Assembly: GCF_029227915.1 (NCBI RefSeq)
Contig: NC_079879.1
Coordinates: forward strand, 6,884,001 to 6,948,000
Direction: 5' to 3'
Source: Hydractinia symbiolongicarpus
Lineage: Eukaryota; Cnidaria; Hydrozoa; Anthoathecata; Hydractiniidae
DNA: 64,000 nt
The notes beneath the pieces were generated by a model. The model saw nothing but the letters and a program-made list of their open reading frames with translations. It searched no databases and was not told the origin of the DNA. Position numbers and translations under genes: made by a program. Position 1 is the first letter of the stretch; the number at the start of each line of letters is the position of its first letter. Of this stretch, positions 35,800 to 50,500 are shown in pieces.

Positions 35800-38570
35800 C
35801 TAAACTATCATGTTCAAGAAATGATAAACTTTTCACAGTAATATGACTATTTCCAACTCTCGCTTCGTACTGTCGGACAAGATAGGAGATGAGGTTCTTG
35901 AAGTATTTTTCATTATGCACTTTCTTGATTTGTTGGCGCCATCCGCTCTCCTTGCAGTGGGTAACACGGAGATTGTTATGTTTGTTCCTTTGACATGAAA
36001 TAAATAAATATTAAGCTCTAGCTCACCCGTCACCCCAGTTTATTGCTTTCTCGTTGGTCTAGAAATATTTGCCACTAAAGCTTGGTTTTTATCTGGTGTT
36101 AATTCGCGATAAGCAGGTGAACTAATTGGAATTGATTTTTCAACACATACCAATAAATAAATTTATTTTGATATTTTAACGTCAGCCGTTACAACGTTTA
36201 CATTAAGCATGCCTCAAGCTGCAATAAAATGACAAGTCGGAAAACGGCAAACGAACAATTAAGGCGCTGGGGGAAATCAATAAAAGTTTGGCTTTAGAAA
36301 AACCTCTATTTAGAGGTTACGTAAATGAAAAAAGAAATAAAGATTTAGTTTGTATATCTTTTTGTTTTCGACGTTCAAATTTCTTTACCACTGCTTCTCT
36401 AACCAGTCATGCTTTTGCAATATTAAAAAAATTGCAGTGAGACAGCAATGGAACAAAGTTTTTTGCGACGTCTGCCGTAAACAAGATGTTGGCATCGTTA
36501 CTTTAATGTCAGACATTTTCAAGGGAAATAAATTCGCGATTCAGAAAAGCCTCAAATTTTTTCATTTTTCGGAATTAATGAAAAATAAACTTTCGCTAAT
36601 GTAAAAAAAAGAATTAGAGTTGAATTTCCCATTTTAAACAGAGTACTCACAGTGTTTATGGGTTTAAACGAAAATTTTAATCAGAAGTGGTTTTTACGAA
36701 GTAGGATCTTCGAATACGCGAATCAAGGCTTTCGTCAGTTTCCCCAATTTAATTTCGCGCTTTATAAAAATGTGTATTTCACGGATTTTAATCTTCGGAA
36801 AAAAAAACGAAACCGCGAAATTGAGGAAAGTAACAGTACTATCAACAAATGAAGCAAGGTTTTATAAAAGGCAATTAGCCAAGTTGAAAATAGCTACTGC
36901 TTTTTTAAGTTACCTTAAAGGATAATTATTACGTCTTTGCTAATGCTTCAGCTGAACGACTAAACAAAGAAGTGGTACCTGAGCCAACAGAATACCTTGT
37001 TAAAATCACAATGAGAAAGAAAAACCTCTTAGTTATTCTTTTAATTGGTGCGGCCAAAAAGAAGTAATTATTTTAGTCATGCCGCACTAATAATAATAAG
37101 AGGAGGTAAATTACTGTCATATTATCTTTCCAACACTAATAATTAAAGGAATATTTGAAAAATTAGAGAGAAAAATATTTTTTTATCTATTTCTTTGTTT
37201 TTTGTTTTCATTATTTATGCAATGTTGTTTTTTTGTCCGTGTATGTTTCTTTTTCTTTTCTTCTATTTGCTTCTCAAACTTCTCAAGCGATTTCTTCTTA
37301 CACATTTGAAAACTTGTTTTGAGAATTGTATGCGGCTACTAGATGCTTTCTCACAAAACTGATGAAGCAGAGGAAACCTCGTCAAAGAATAAATCAGATA
37401 TTCTGATGATTCCGGCTAGTTGAAGTTTCAAATGCTAACCTATGGCTGTCTGCATAAATAAGCCGTACAAAGCCATTCTCAGAAAATGTTGAGGGAGGTT
37501 TGTGGCGGAAATGATAGATAAAAAACACAATCAGACAAGAATCAGACAAACACAAAAAAAGACGAACTATTTATTTTGTAAGATTTTCCTTCCTACTATA
37601 TAAAATAGAAAAAAAAAAACAATAAAAAGTGGAAAATGTGTCAATTCTATTTTCGTCTGATTAGAAAAAGTCAACCCGCACTTATAAGAGGAAATTTATC
37701 TCCTTATAAATAAATTTTGATCCTTTAGGAGAAAAAATGAATACTCCCAAAACTTACGCACGAAAGTTTCTACGATAAAAAGTACTTTAGGGGCGAAAGT
37801 TTCGAGAGGTCCAAAATCGCACATACTTTTTCGAATTGTAAGTTTAGGACAAATTTCGAAAAAAAAAAAAAACTTTCGCGAAAATAAAAAATTACTTCAT
37901 TGCAAGGGAAAATCTTTTAACAAATGACAACAATTCTTTTTCTTTTTCTTTTTTTTTATTAATCAAAAGTTAATATCACTGCTTCAAGGATCAGGATATC
38001 CGAAAAACGTTCGTAGCAACATAGATAAATAAAAACACCAAACGTTTTATAATATTTTTGTGGTAAAAAAAAAATGTTTGATCGTCTTGAAAAATATCCA
38101 TAACTTCGCGTGGTAAAACTTTCACATTTTGTTAATTTATAATTTCCAAAGGTATAAACTTTCGCGGAAATAACAAAAAACGCGAAAAAAGGAAAATGTT
38201 TCTGCCACTAAAGTTTCTCCCCTTTGTACTTTACTGTCGCTTTTCCCCGGATTGTTTTTTCGCTTTAAATAACTACAGTAGCTGCTATTTCCTTCTATAA
38301 GTCCAAATGTTCTAACAATTATATTGAAAAATACTAAATCAAATCTCTCCAATAACCGGCAAAAAATAGTGGCTCCACCGTGTACTGTGCCAGCATAGGT
38401 TTGCTGTAGTAAGTTGATTTTCTTTGTTGTAAACATTCAGGCATGTTCGAACGTTGCATTTCGAACGTTTTGTAACACTTCTCTTTTTTGTGCTACTTAC
38501 CAATATTCGAATTAAATTATGTTCAGTTTGAAACGTTATTTTTATATTTGGCGTTATTTTTATCAGCAGA
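35800..38570. other. Intergenic stretch upstream of the large extracellular-protein gene
   Basis: No gene recognised. AT-rich, with short A and T runs. CTGATGAAGC...GGAAACCTCGTC near 37360 only loosely recalls the motif at 35763. GPCR-, kelch- and transposase-like translations were not seen. Confidence 0.35.
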
Positions 38571-41500
38571 ATGAGGAATTGTAAATCAATCTTTTTACTA
38601 TTATTTTACATCAGCGCAACAGTTTCAAGTATTAAAGGTAGGAAAAATGTTATTTTTATAACAAGTAGTAATTTATTTGTCGTACAGATGCAACTTAATA
38701 ATAATAATAAATCTTTAGAGCGGCTAACCCATTAAATCACAATAACATATAGTTAGTAGATTGTTCCCACTGGGAGCCACTGGAAGTTCTTTAAACGAAA
38801 ACAAGATAAGCAGCTACAGCTAAAAATAGGTACCCTAAAATTGGGCACAAGAGGGTCAAAGTAATTGTTTTTAAAATAGTTTTTAGAATGCAAGGTATTT
38901 AATGGTTTTACTAGGACGGCCAATGTAACAATGCCAACGATGCAATTTTTAGGCAGTTTTTACAGGGAAAATTGAAGCCACCACATTTGAATTTGTTATA
39001 ACACCGGACATTGTTTCTTTGAATATCAGATCTTTATACCTGAAGAACTTAGAGAGACGCGTATAGGTTATGAAAATAACTAAAAGATTACATCAACTAA
39101 GATTACTTTTAATTAGTTTTTGAAGCCTGGTTGTCGTTTGTAAAGATACTCGCCTAGATAAGGAAGAACAAGTACACGTTTTTTCGTTTTAACCGTAGGA
39201 ACAAGAGACTTCTCTCGATCCCTGGTGTTTGTAATTTTTTTTGTATGCGCTTTAGCCTGACTGTTACTTATAAGTTGTTTTGGTTATCAAAGAGCTACTT
39301 AATGTTGCTTTTAAAACTAAAACGCGTAGATAATCATGTATTTTCTTAACATAGCGTTACTTTACGACGAAAGAATGCTATCAATCAATCAGTCTATATT
39401 TCTGAAATATACAAATATAATTTACAGGAACATACACGAATTAACCTATAGCAGACTTTGCTCGTGCATATGGTTTTGATATTAGAAGATTTTCACATTC
39501 TATTTTTGGCCATATTTTTTTTCTAGCTCAAGCATTGTGCTCTTGTTTTGATTGCTTACGTCAAGACATTTGCTCGTACGAAGAAAATGCTACCACAACG
39601 AAATTGATTCTACACGTGATATCCACTTATCAGCTTTTGTCAATTTCAGAAGTGAATGCAATAAAGGAGAATATATCAATGCAAGTACAGGATGCTTGTA
39701 CAGTGAACAAGTTAAAATATTTGGTGACTTACCTACTTGACTTACCTGAAGCAAGCCCCTCATCAGGTGAGTAGAAAGAGGAAGGTTACTTCTTTTTTTT
39801 ACCTTTAAAGCAAGGCAGGAAATATTGGTTTAAGAAGGAATCAGCAAAGCATACTAGGAACAGCCTGGCAGTGTATAAAATAATCAAAGCGTTGAACACC
39901 ATGTAACCACATCCTGTTGCTCTTTTTGTAGCGTTTTCTATTGCCTTTGAATATCAGGGTGAATAATAGTCAGGCTAAATACTTTTTCGAACACTGATTT
40001 ATACAGATTCCTAGGTTTTTCGAACTATTTCTTTCGGGCATTTGGATTTATTTGAAGCAACTGTTTTAATTTACCCTGAATATTTCAACATTGTGTTTTT
40101 CGAATTCCTCGATTTTCTGAATCGTTCCCTTTGATAGAATACCAAGCGTACAAATTATTTGCGAAAGAAATTTTGGAAATCTTTGCCGATTATTGATCCA
40201 AGAATACTTCTTTTTGCAGAATATATTTTTACGGGTTATTATATTTCCTAAATATGCGGAACTCAGTTTTTTGCCTAACATAGCATTTAAAATAAAGGTG
40301 TTTTTGAATGAACAGGGAAGAACTCATTGGCTTACCTCCTACAAATAAATCGAAGTACAAAGAATTGCAAAACTTCGCAGCTGTTGTGAATGGAAGAAAA
40401 CGGAAAATTATGCTAATAGTATTAATGAAACAAACAAGGAAGAACTCATTGGCTTACCTCCTACAAATAAATCGAAGTACAAAGAATTGCAAAATTTTGC
40501 AGCTGTTGTGGATGGAAGAAAAAGGAAAAATTATGCGGAAACTTTTTTGCGGATGACCGATTTCTAATAATTTTTGCGGAACTGGATCTGCAAATTCGAA
40601 AAAAAAATTATTTCGGAAAAAAATTTTTACCCTTAAAGTAACCGCAATTTTTCGAACTTATATGTCCAAATTAACTAGAAATATTAAAAAAAAAATTCTT
40701 TTAGTTTGCTTGTCTATGTCATTATAACACAAGAAACAAAATTCGATTACGAGTTTCTCTAATACTTGTGTAAACGGAATAAAAAAAATGTTGAAAGAAA
40801 TGTACAAAAAGCATGTTCACTATTTTTTAGTTAATTCAGCTCTTTTATCCGAAAACTTCAATTTTTCAAGCTATTTTGCCTTTCCCGTGAGAATTCGAAA
40901 ATCTGGGGTTAATGTGTATTTGCAAAGATTTAGTTATTGTCCCTGAATTCTTACTTCATATGGTTGCTTGAAAAATAAAATAAGAAAAGAAATAAAAAGG
41001 GTCTGTGTATATTTGACTGCCAAGCTTCCAAAGCTTTGAAGTCACGTAATATTGCTAAAAATACAAGTCTGTGCTTAAGTTAGACGTTATCGAAATAAAT
41101 ACTTTGTTCAAAATGTTATACTATATTTCTTTTTTTGTTTAACTTATAGTTTTTTTAACATCTGTTGTCGTAAAAATCTCAATTTTATTTTCGAATGTAA
41201 AACACGGTTACGATTCCATCATATTTTTTTAATCATTGTTGACTCCGTTGGTGAGCCCATTTTTACCATTGCAATGATTGTCCTCCTCCTCTTCGTTTTG
41301 TTTCGATAGAATAGGTTCAATGTCTTCATGCTTTGGCATAACCACTGAAAACTGCGCAGTTCCTTGTTTTTGTAGCGGTCGTAGAGATATGGCTGGTAAA
41401 ACACCAGGTATATCTTTTTTCTTTACTTTTGAAAAAATTGTTGTCAGGGCTTGGCGAAACGGTTTTAATCGGATCGTGCACACGAACGGATTCACAGCAC

Positions 41501-44500
41501 TGTTTGATACGATAAAAAGAAACTGCAGGTCACGCAAAACGTGTCGGAACGTGCAATGACATTTTGGGCAAAACTTAAGCGTATACATCATGATAATAGC
41601 AGGCGTGTAGCATATAAAAAACATGAACAGCATTACTAAAAACAACTTAGTGACTTTCTTATCGGCCTTACGTGTTGATTTGCTTCTATTGGTGATGGTC
41701 TTGCGTTCCCTTGAATAAATAACTAATTTCCGTAATAACCGAAACGTAACTCCGCATATAACAATGGCAAAAAAGAAGGAAACTTGAGCAAAAATAAACA
41801 GGAAGTTGATAAAACCTGCGACAAGATACAAACAGGAGATGATAATAGCAGTGACCCATATCGCGACGAATATCATTAGACACACTCTTGTATTCAAAAG
41901 GCGTCGATATTTTATTGGCCAGTTAATTGCTATATACCGATCCACGCAAAAGGCTGTTAAATTTAGTATGCTCGCAGTGCAGGATATAAAATAAGTCATC
42001 CGAGTAATTATGACATGCTCGTTTTTCTTAGTTCCTAACGCTTCCAGTGAATGCGTGGCGACAATTAAAGGGAGCGTAATTACACCAACAACCAAGTCTG
42101 TTACAGCTAAGTTGACCAAGATAAACATAAATGGCGTTCGTAGTCTCTTGTGAGGATCTTTATAAACAGCGAAACAAACTAATAAGTTACCAACTACGGT
42201 GAAGATTAGCAGTATTGCTGAAAGCACCGCTGTAGATAATGATAGCCATGTTGGTGCCCATATATGGGAGCACGGAGTTTCAATCATCACAGCTGAAAGA
42301 GAAACGACTCATAGATTAAACTTTCAAACTCGACAAGCTTTTGTTCTGCGCGAAAGAATATCTCTTTAATACAAAAATACAATATTATTTTGTTCTTCTG
42401 CAGTTGTTACTCGAAAGTTTATTTTTAGCTGCTAGATTATTATCTTTCATACATTATGCATATCTATTCCTTCATTTATGTTTCGTTTACATAAATTGAG
42501 TTTTGAAGGAGTTTTATTAAAATATTATTTGTGACGTTACAGTTCACTATTTGGGACACATTTAGATCGTTAGCTGTCACGATTAGAAACTTATTATCCT
42601 TAAGTGCGCGATAGTATCAAATGAATGAAGTGCGAAAATAACTAAAAATCAACTGCGATGGTAATGCAGTTTTTCAGGTTTAATTGGAACTACAAAATGA
42701 ATCTGTATACAAGATCTTTTTTGCTGTAGTTGTGGGGCTAAGAAAACGAAAAGTAGTTGTTTTGGCGAAATATTCAGCGTACACAAACAATAAGAGAGTA
42801 GCAAGTAGACTCGAAGGAGAGACTCGTTAAAACACCACTTTTAAGATGAAACTTTACTTTTGTTTACTAAAATACATCTAAACTAAACCTATTGTTTTTT
42901 ATGCCTTGTTCCAAATAAGTGCCCCCTTCTGATAGCCGTGTGATGAAATAAGTGCCCCCTGTAACTATAGGGGGGAGGGGTTTATTCCGGCAGGGGCGGT
43001 TATTCGGATGAGGGCGCTTGTTCCGTCATTTATGGTATATGATCAAAACGCCAAATGAATAGAACACATTTTCATTTCTTTAGTAGATCTTTCATAATGC
43101 TGTAACCTTAGCAACATTAACGTGTTTATACTTTTGTCGCTGAATAGAGTGGCCCCCAACTGCAAACCAAACAAAAATTTTCTAAGAAAAAGCGAACATT
43201 ATAAACAAAACTACGAACATTTTAGACAAAAGTACGAAAATTTATGACTAAAGTACAAGCGTATTAAACAAAAATACAAACATTTTTCACAAAACTACGA
43301 ACATATTTAACAAAAGTACGAACATTTTAGACAAAGTACAAACATTTCTGACAAAAAATACGAAGTGTTGAAATAAGCAAGATTTAATCTAGACAAAACT
43401 GCGATCTTTAAGCATTTACCCATCTGTGTTTGCATTAGCGTGGAAAGAGAAGATAAGCTGAAGAATGTACCTTTTTCTTTTCAATTTCAAAAAAACATGC
43501 ATGAATTGGAAAAAGTAATTAATTCATCTGTCCCATGCTATTGGACTTTCCAAAGCTGGAAATTACACAAAAAGAATTATTTGACATTAATTTCATATGC
43601 CACTTGAGTAGACTGACGTGGATAATGTATTAAAGTATTTATTGTATACGACGTTGGTATATATGTATATTCGTTCAATAAAAATTGATTCAATCGGAAA
43701 TTCATTTTCATTTAACACAGCCTTATATCCTGTTTTATGCTCCGTGATTATCTTTGAAATGAAAAAAATCGAGCCATTTATCAACTTAAACTTTCTAAGA
43801 ATACCTTTTATGTAATTTGAAATAGCCACGATGCTACCAATCAATCTGGTTATATATATACCCTTTTTCACCAACCAAATTGGAAAGAGAAAGCGACATT
43901 CTTTATCTTCATCTGCTCTTTCCACGCGAATGCAAACACAAATGGGTGAATACTAGAAGAACGAATCGCGCTTTTGTTTCGATTCGTCTCTCTTATTGCA
44001 ACGCCTTGTTCGTATGTTCGTATTTTTTGTCAAAAATGCTCGTACTTTCGTCTAACATGATCGTACTTTTGTTAATTATGTTCGTACTTTCGTCTAACAT
44101 AATTGTACTTTTGTCAAAAATGCTCGTACTTTCGTCTAACATAATCGTACTTTTGTCAAAAATGCTCGTACTTTCGTCTAACATGTTCATACTTTTGTCA
44201 AAAATGTTCGAAGTTTTGTTGAATATGCTTTTTGTTTTGTCAAACATGTTCGTAGTTTTGTTAAATATGTTATAAATATGTTGTTGAATAGGTTGGTAGT
44301 TTTGTGGAATTGTCCGTAGTTTTGTCGAATGTGTTCGTATTTCTTGTTCGTTTAGTTAGTAGTTGTGGGCCACTGTAGATGATTAATTAATTAAAGATAA
44401 TTCAGTAATTCCATGATTGATTGACTGATTCAGGCGATATAACATAGTGATTTTTACATGATGCGATAGTACAGAACTACGGCACCGAACAAGGAGTACC

Positions 44501-47500
44501 GTTGTTCAACGTTTTGCAATGGTGCAGTAAAAATCCGAGATGTCAGACAAAAATGCCCATAACCTTTTTAGTCACGCAAATTTTGTGCAACGAACTATTT
44601 TTTCCAAAACCAAAAGTCTCAATTAATCCGATTTTTATTGTTTTACCACCTTAGAAAAACAAATTATGTAGGCTTTTGGAAAATCGGTTTACACTTTTTT
44701 TTCTGAAGAAAAAACGTTCCTAAATACTTTCTCTTTCCCTTGATAAGAAAATCTAAAAAAAAACGTCTTTAAGTTTTAGAAAAGTGACTGAAAAAAAAAC
44801 GTAACCATGATATTTTAAGAATGGACAATTTTTACGTCGGACAAAAATGAAAAATTTTCACCAAGTGACAAATAATTTGTTTGATGGAAATTTTTTCTGA
44901 CAATTTTTTGTCTAGTCCCGCGCAGTGATACATAAGCCCGGTAATAACAGAAATCCGGTAATAACAGAAGACCGGTAATAACAGAAGACCGGTAATATTA
45001 GAATCAGCAACAACAACAGTAATTATAGCGACAACAGAGTATTTGACTGTTGATGCGGATTACGCAGATTACGCAGCTAAAAAAATGTGTGTATGATTCA
45101 ACACAGATTGTATTTATCTAATTAAACCAAATATCTTGAAACATTTTTTTTATTATTTATTATTTTTCTAACTTACCTTAAAGTTCGATTTCAGCAAACC
45201 ATATCAAAATAAGAAATTATTTGTTTTCCTTTTTTTTCTGGAGCTTGTTAAAAATTAATATTTACTAAATAGATTTTGTTCAAAGTATGGAAAAGCCAAG
45301 TTCTTTCCTTAACAATAAACTCGCCGTTTTAATTTTGTCTCTTCTTCAATCCCAATTCTATTAACTCAATGTCACAACAAGGATAGAAAATCCATATTGA
45401 ACATATCTGTATAAAAAGCACATAAAAAACCTCTGCATTGCATTTCTTATGAAATTTCTTATAATTCGAATTAATTTTCCTGAACCCTAAAAAACATTAA
45501 GAGCAGGTGGAAGTGTTCTTTAGCCAATTTTGGTAACAATAAAATTTAAAAGTTAGCTGGATTGATCTTTTGTAGCCGCAAGAGAAATGGGAAACAATAT
45601 GCTTTTTATTCTTTTTCTTTTTCAATAACACAGCATCAAAATTTGAAAACCTATGAAAGAATTTTTCATTATACAAAAACATATACTTTTTTATTTTATA
45701 TTTATTTATTATTATTCTTTTGTTTTTTAAACTGATGTATTTATTGCGGGGTCTTTTTCCTTTTTGAATTAAATATTGGCCCCATGCTATGAATATGATT
45801 AATCATCATAATACAAGCGAAATTTTATAAAGATAGGATCCAGTGACCATTTGGTAATTCCTCTTAAGGAAGTTTATAATTTTTTTTTATAAATTAAAAT
45901 ATTTTTCTCCATATGTGTGCAGACAAAGTGTGATGTAAATCTAGGCTAGGTCAGTTTTTTGACTGCGTGAAAATTCACACTTGTAATAAAGCTCCCTATT
46001 CGAGGGGAGATAGCTGATTGTATTTCTAAAAAAGGAAATACAAATACTTTTATCATGAACCAAAGTTGGTTTAATTATTTTCAAGCAATTAGATACCATT
46101 AATTTAATAATATTTTTGTAGGGAAAACATATTGTGGGTGTTTTTTTTTTCTTTTATCTCCTTTTCCTATCTAAATGTCGCAGCTTTTTATTCTCAGCTA
46201 AAAAAATAACGAACGTGACAAAAACTAAGATTTATAAACAAATAAATAATGCCGCTTTTTAAAAAGTTTTGCTTACAAACTTTTTTTTTTTTTTGAAATA
46301 ATGTGAAGTAACAGCCACAAAATATTATTATTTGGAATGGACTTATAAAGTTAAAAGGTTGTAGCTACAAAAGGTAACAAATATTGTTGCATGATAAAAA
46401 GAAAATACAACCAAAATTTGCACTCTTCAATTTGCACTTCTGATTTGTAATTTACATTATTAAATTTTAAAAACAGAAATATCACTGAAACTATTTATTT
46501 GCTACAAAAAATTTCATTCTTACCTAAATATGACCATACCAGAACCTTATTTTTTTTACGTAAAGACACTTTAAAGTTCAATTTGTTTAAGACCTGACGA
46601 TAAACAAGTGTTAGGAGCGATTACTTAGAGTACTGTATAGTAATAACGACGACGTAAATTATTTTATGTGTAACAAACAGAGTATTTGTATGTCAATAAT
46701 AAGACTTCGTACAACTTAGTATAATAGATGCCGAAATATAACTAATTAAACGTGCTCCGTAATAGATCCACGTAATAATCCACGGTTGGTTGTGGAATAA
46801 TATAATACATAATGAGTAGCAATTTACGTCATAACAGGCAAAGAGAGCCGAGAAAGTCATTTTCCGGCATTCAAGAGACTCGAAAATGCAAAATTTACCA
46901 CCTCGTTAACCAGTCTCGTCGGCGTCCTGATGCCAAAAAGCATGTCAGGGGTCCTTTGCAGTTAAATATTTAAGTCGGTCCAAAAATGAGGATAAAATCG
47001 TTTGACTAAGAAAATATTATTCCTATTACATTAAGGTCTATCGAATCGATTTATAATTTGAGTGCAAACCCTCTCTTCACTCTCAGTCTCGCGTGATGAG
47101 TAATGAAGGATACAGTACAAATTAAATCAGTTACCTGGCTAGCATAACTGTAAGGGTAAGGCCAAAAGTGCAGCTCTTTACTTCCGTGTGGAGGCAATTT
47201 TATCCAATGTGGCTTGGTACTTGTTAAAAGTCTTACTAAAAATTTACGCGCACAACAAATATGAGAGCATCAAGCTGGCGTACTGGTTTTTATAAAGTGT
47301 TATACTAAACTTACTTACAAACACTTCGCGTAATTATGCTATTATTTCCTCATAAGTATGCCTTCTTGGGTCTTCTGGTAGTGAAGACCGTTTATACGCG
47401 TCTAATAACTTTGTTTGTTTTTGTTCCTTGTACGAAAAGCTTTTACGTGCAACTTTTCCTCTACGATAATTATCTTTGATTGTGTTAACACAGATAACCA

Positions 47501-50500
47501 TCTTTCAATACAAAAGACGTAACAGCATAAATAATTCTTAAGAAACTATGAAATTTTGCGTGGAAGTTTTACACGCTACGGAAGTAGTCGTCCATTCTAA
47601 TTGAATTACAGTGGAAATTAAGCTTTTCTTATTTTTAAACTCCCCTAGGTGCCCTGATAACTCGGCACGCTAAAGCCTGCAACTTAATTTCAATGTATAT
47701 TTATTTATTTATCTTTTAGTATGCAATGACAGCATGCCATGCGCTTCGTACCAGTGTTATCAGAGTATTTTAGTAAGTAATAACAATATAATATATGAAA
47801 TATTTAGTGCCCTTATTCGTCTATTTAAACTATAAAACGATCTATAACTTTTCAGAACATGGAAGATTGGGTACAGTTTAATTCGTCGTGTAAAACAGAA
47901 AGTGAATTCACCGCAGAAAGAATCACATTGCATGACTCAATGGACACCATAAAGATATTGATGAATGAAATTAAGAAGAACGTAAGTTTTTCGCCAACTT
48001 CAGAAATAAATTGTACTGTGGTAGAAAAGTTTTTTCACAAATTTATGTCAAAGAAAGCTAATGTGTTTTTTTTGTTTCTGTTGTTTCTTTAGCCTTGTGA
48101 GCAGGGCTCTTTTTTGTTTGTTGACACGTCAATGACAAAAAGGAAAAAAGAGATTTAGTAATAAAGTGGATTTTCCTTTAGAATGGTGTGACATAAAAAA
48201 TTGTTTATCGTTTTACTGCCGTTTCGCTTTTTTTACTTTTTTATTTTAGACCATGGCAAATTCAACGTTGGAGGAATTTTCTCAATTTATGCAAATACAC
48301 GATCCAACATGTCCAAAGCAAAAAAAATTTTCAATCACTGATATCGTCACAATGTCTGTAAGATTGTTGAGAAATGTTTTTTCATGCTCCTCAACGGCAC
48401 ATGTAAGTATTTCTACCAATATAGGTAAATCACAGGGTTACCACTGGAATATAATACTTTAATTAGAAAAAATCATACAACAGAAATTTTCGCGTTTATT
48501 ACTAATTTTGGCCTTTCTCGGCTTTTTTAAAAATGCTAAGAAATGCCAAACTTATCTAAAAGATTTGCGTATTTTTGAACTCGCATTTTTTTGACTGAAA
48601 TCTTTAATTGATTTTCTATGCATGACTTTTCCACATTCTGTGTGATTCTGTTTTTGTTTACGTGTGTGAGTTTATGTTACTACACAGAAAGTTGCAATGC
48701 ACCTTTTCACAGTTGAGTAAACATACTCTTATTTTATCCAACTGAAGTTATCTGTTTAACTAGTTGCACCGTACTAATCATCTTAAAACCAATTTAGAAA
48801 GCATAACTTCAATAATTAAAGCTGAAAACGACCTTTCCTTTTTACCAAAAATACCCACTGCTGTGGGATGGCAAACGTGTTTGTTGTTGTTTTCTTCAGT
48901 TTCTGCGCTGTAGCCTTTTTCGTAGCTGCACGGCATTGTCTTTTGAAACGACTACTTCGTGTATTACTACATATCATAATAACTGTGAAAACGTGTATGA
49001 CGCAAAATTCACTACAGTGCTTTCTGCCACCTTAATTATACATTCAATTTTTAAACTCATACATAGAATTATTAGCTAACAATACAGCAATTGTTTTTAA
49101 AACTGTTTCAGGATGTCTTAGTAGTTCTGCTTATAAACTTCTTGTCTGCAAATCTGATGTAAACAGCCTCCTGAAATCTACAGGCACAATCACACAACCA
49201 ATATACACAGTCTGCTTCAAAGTTTCAAATTTTATTATTTAAATTCATTCAGCTTTGTTCTTAAATTTTACTTCGGAAATTGCAAAACTAAAATTTTGTT
49301 TGTGCAACTCTGCTGAACCCAAAGTACCTTAATTAAGTACCTTAATTAAATTCCGAGTCAGTAAATGCTTTTGTAATTTGTTTTTCCTGTCTAAAATTTT
49401 AATTAAAAATAATTAGGCGTATGCAAATCTGTATTTTAGATTCCGCCTAACTTTCTTTCACAACCATGTTCCCATGACATATACCTTCATCATAGTGACC
49501 AAAAGCCGTCCTATGTTGACAACCCTTCACATTATGAACCGTATCCAACACCAAATATGTCTGCAGATTACCCAAATGATAAAGAATATGATGGGAGCAA
49601 CAGCATGACAAGCGATGGCAGTTATGTAACTAAAGATAGCGGCAGCACTTCTAGAAAAGGAGAGTCTTTTCATCCAATGCAAAACGACATGCATCATCAA
49701 TGGATGTCTAAACCAGCGCCTGCACTGAGCAATGTATTAAGCAAAAAAATGACAATGCTTTTTCGCGTCAATCATATCATTACCTTTCATCAACCAAATG
49801 GCAGCAAGACTTGTCTTGATCAATCGGATATTGAAAAAATAGTAAGCTAGTTTGTTTGTTTTTTGTTTTGTATCTTTAAGCCTGGTTTTCACTTATTAAA
49901 AAAGCAGAACGCCATGGGAATTGTTTAAACTGCAATCTGACTAGTTATTTTGCTGTAATTCTTGCTTGGTTTGTTTGTTTTGCGTCGATAGAATTATTCG
50001 TCAGCAAAAACAGGACTTTAAATTAATGTTTTCGTTTTTAAGTGGGAATTAAACTATGTGGGGGAATATATATTTGACTACATTAATATGCAGCGTTTTC
50101 CCGCTGCATATTAATTCCTTATTTAATTGGCTGCTATTTATATAAGTGAAATCTGATGCGCTTATTGGTTCCTAAATATATACGTAAATCTGATTCGTTT
50201 AAACTTTTTAAAGTGCGTAAAAGAAAAATAAAGTTTGGTACAGCAAAAATATAAAAATAAACATATTTATAAACTTCTTTATGTGCCAGTTTTTATAGAT
50301 TGATATTAAAAACAAATATTTATTAAAGATAAATCATACGAGTACAGAAAGATGATAAGTAGCTACCTTTCTTTGCATCGATTCGTTATCAGTGCAATTC
50401 CCACCAAATAATACTAACACCAGCGATTTTATCATGAAATTTATAAAGTTTTCTTCGTTGCTCCAAATAATAGACAACTCCATGTTTACTTTTTTTTAAA

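Noticed and set aside
37355-37400. Second hammerhead-like motif (CTGATGAAGC...GGAAACCTCGTC)
   Set aside because: It lacks a convincing stem II and a GAAAC-GTC join; resemblance is too loose.
43880-44275. 131-codon hydrophobic repeat protein
   Set aside because: Open frame created by 21-bp subrepeats in the arm of a foldback element; it has no independent support.
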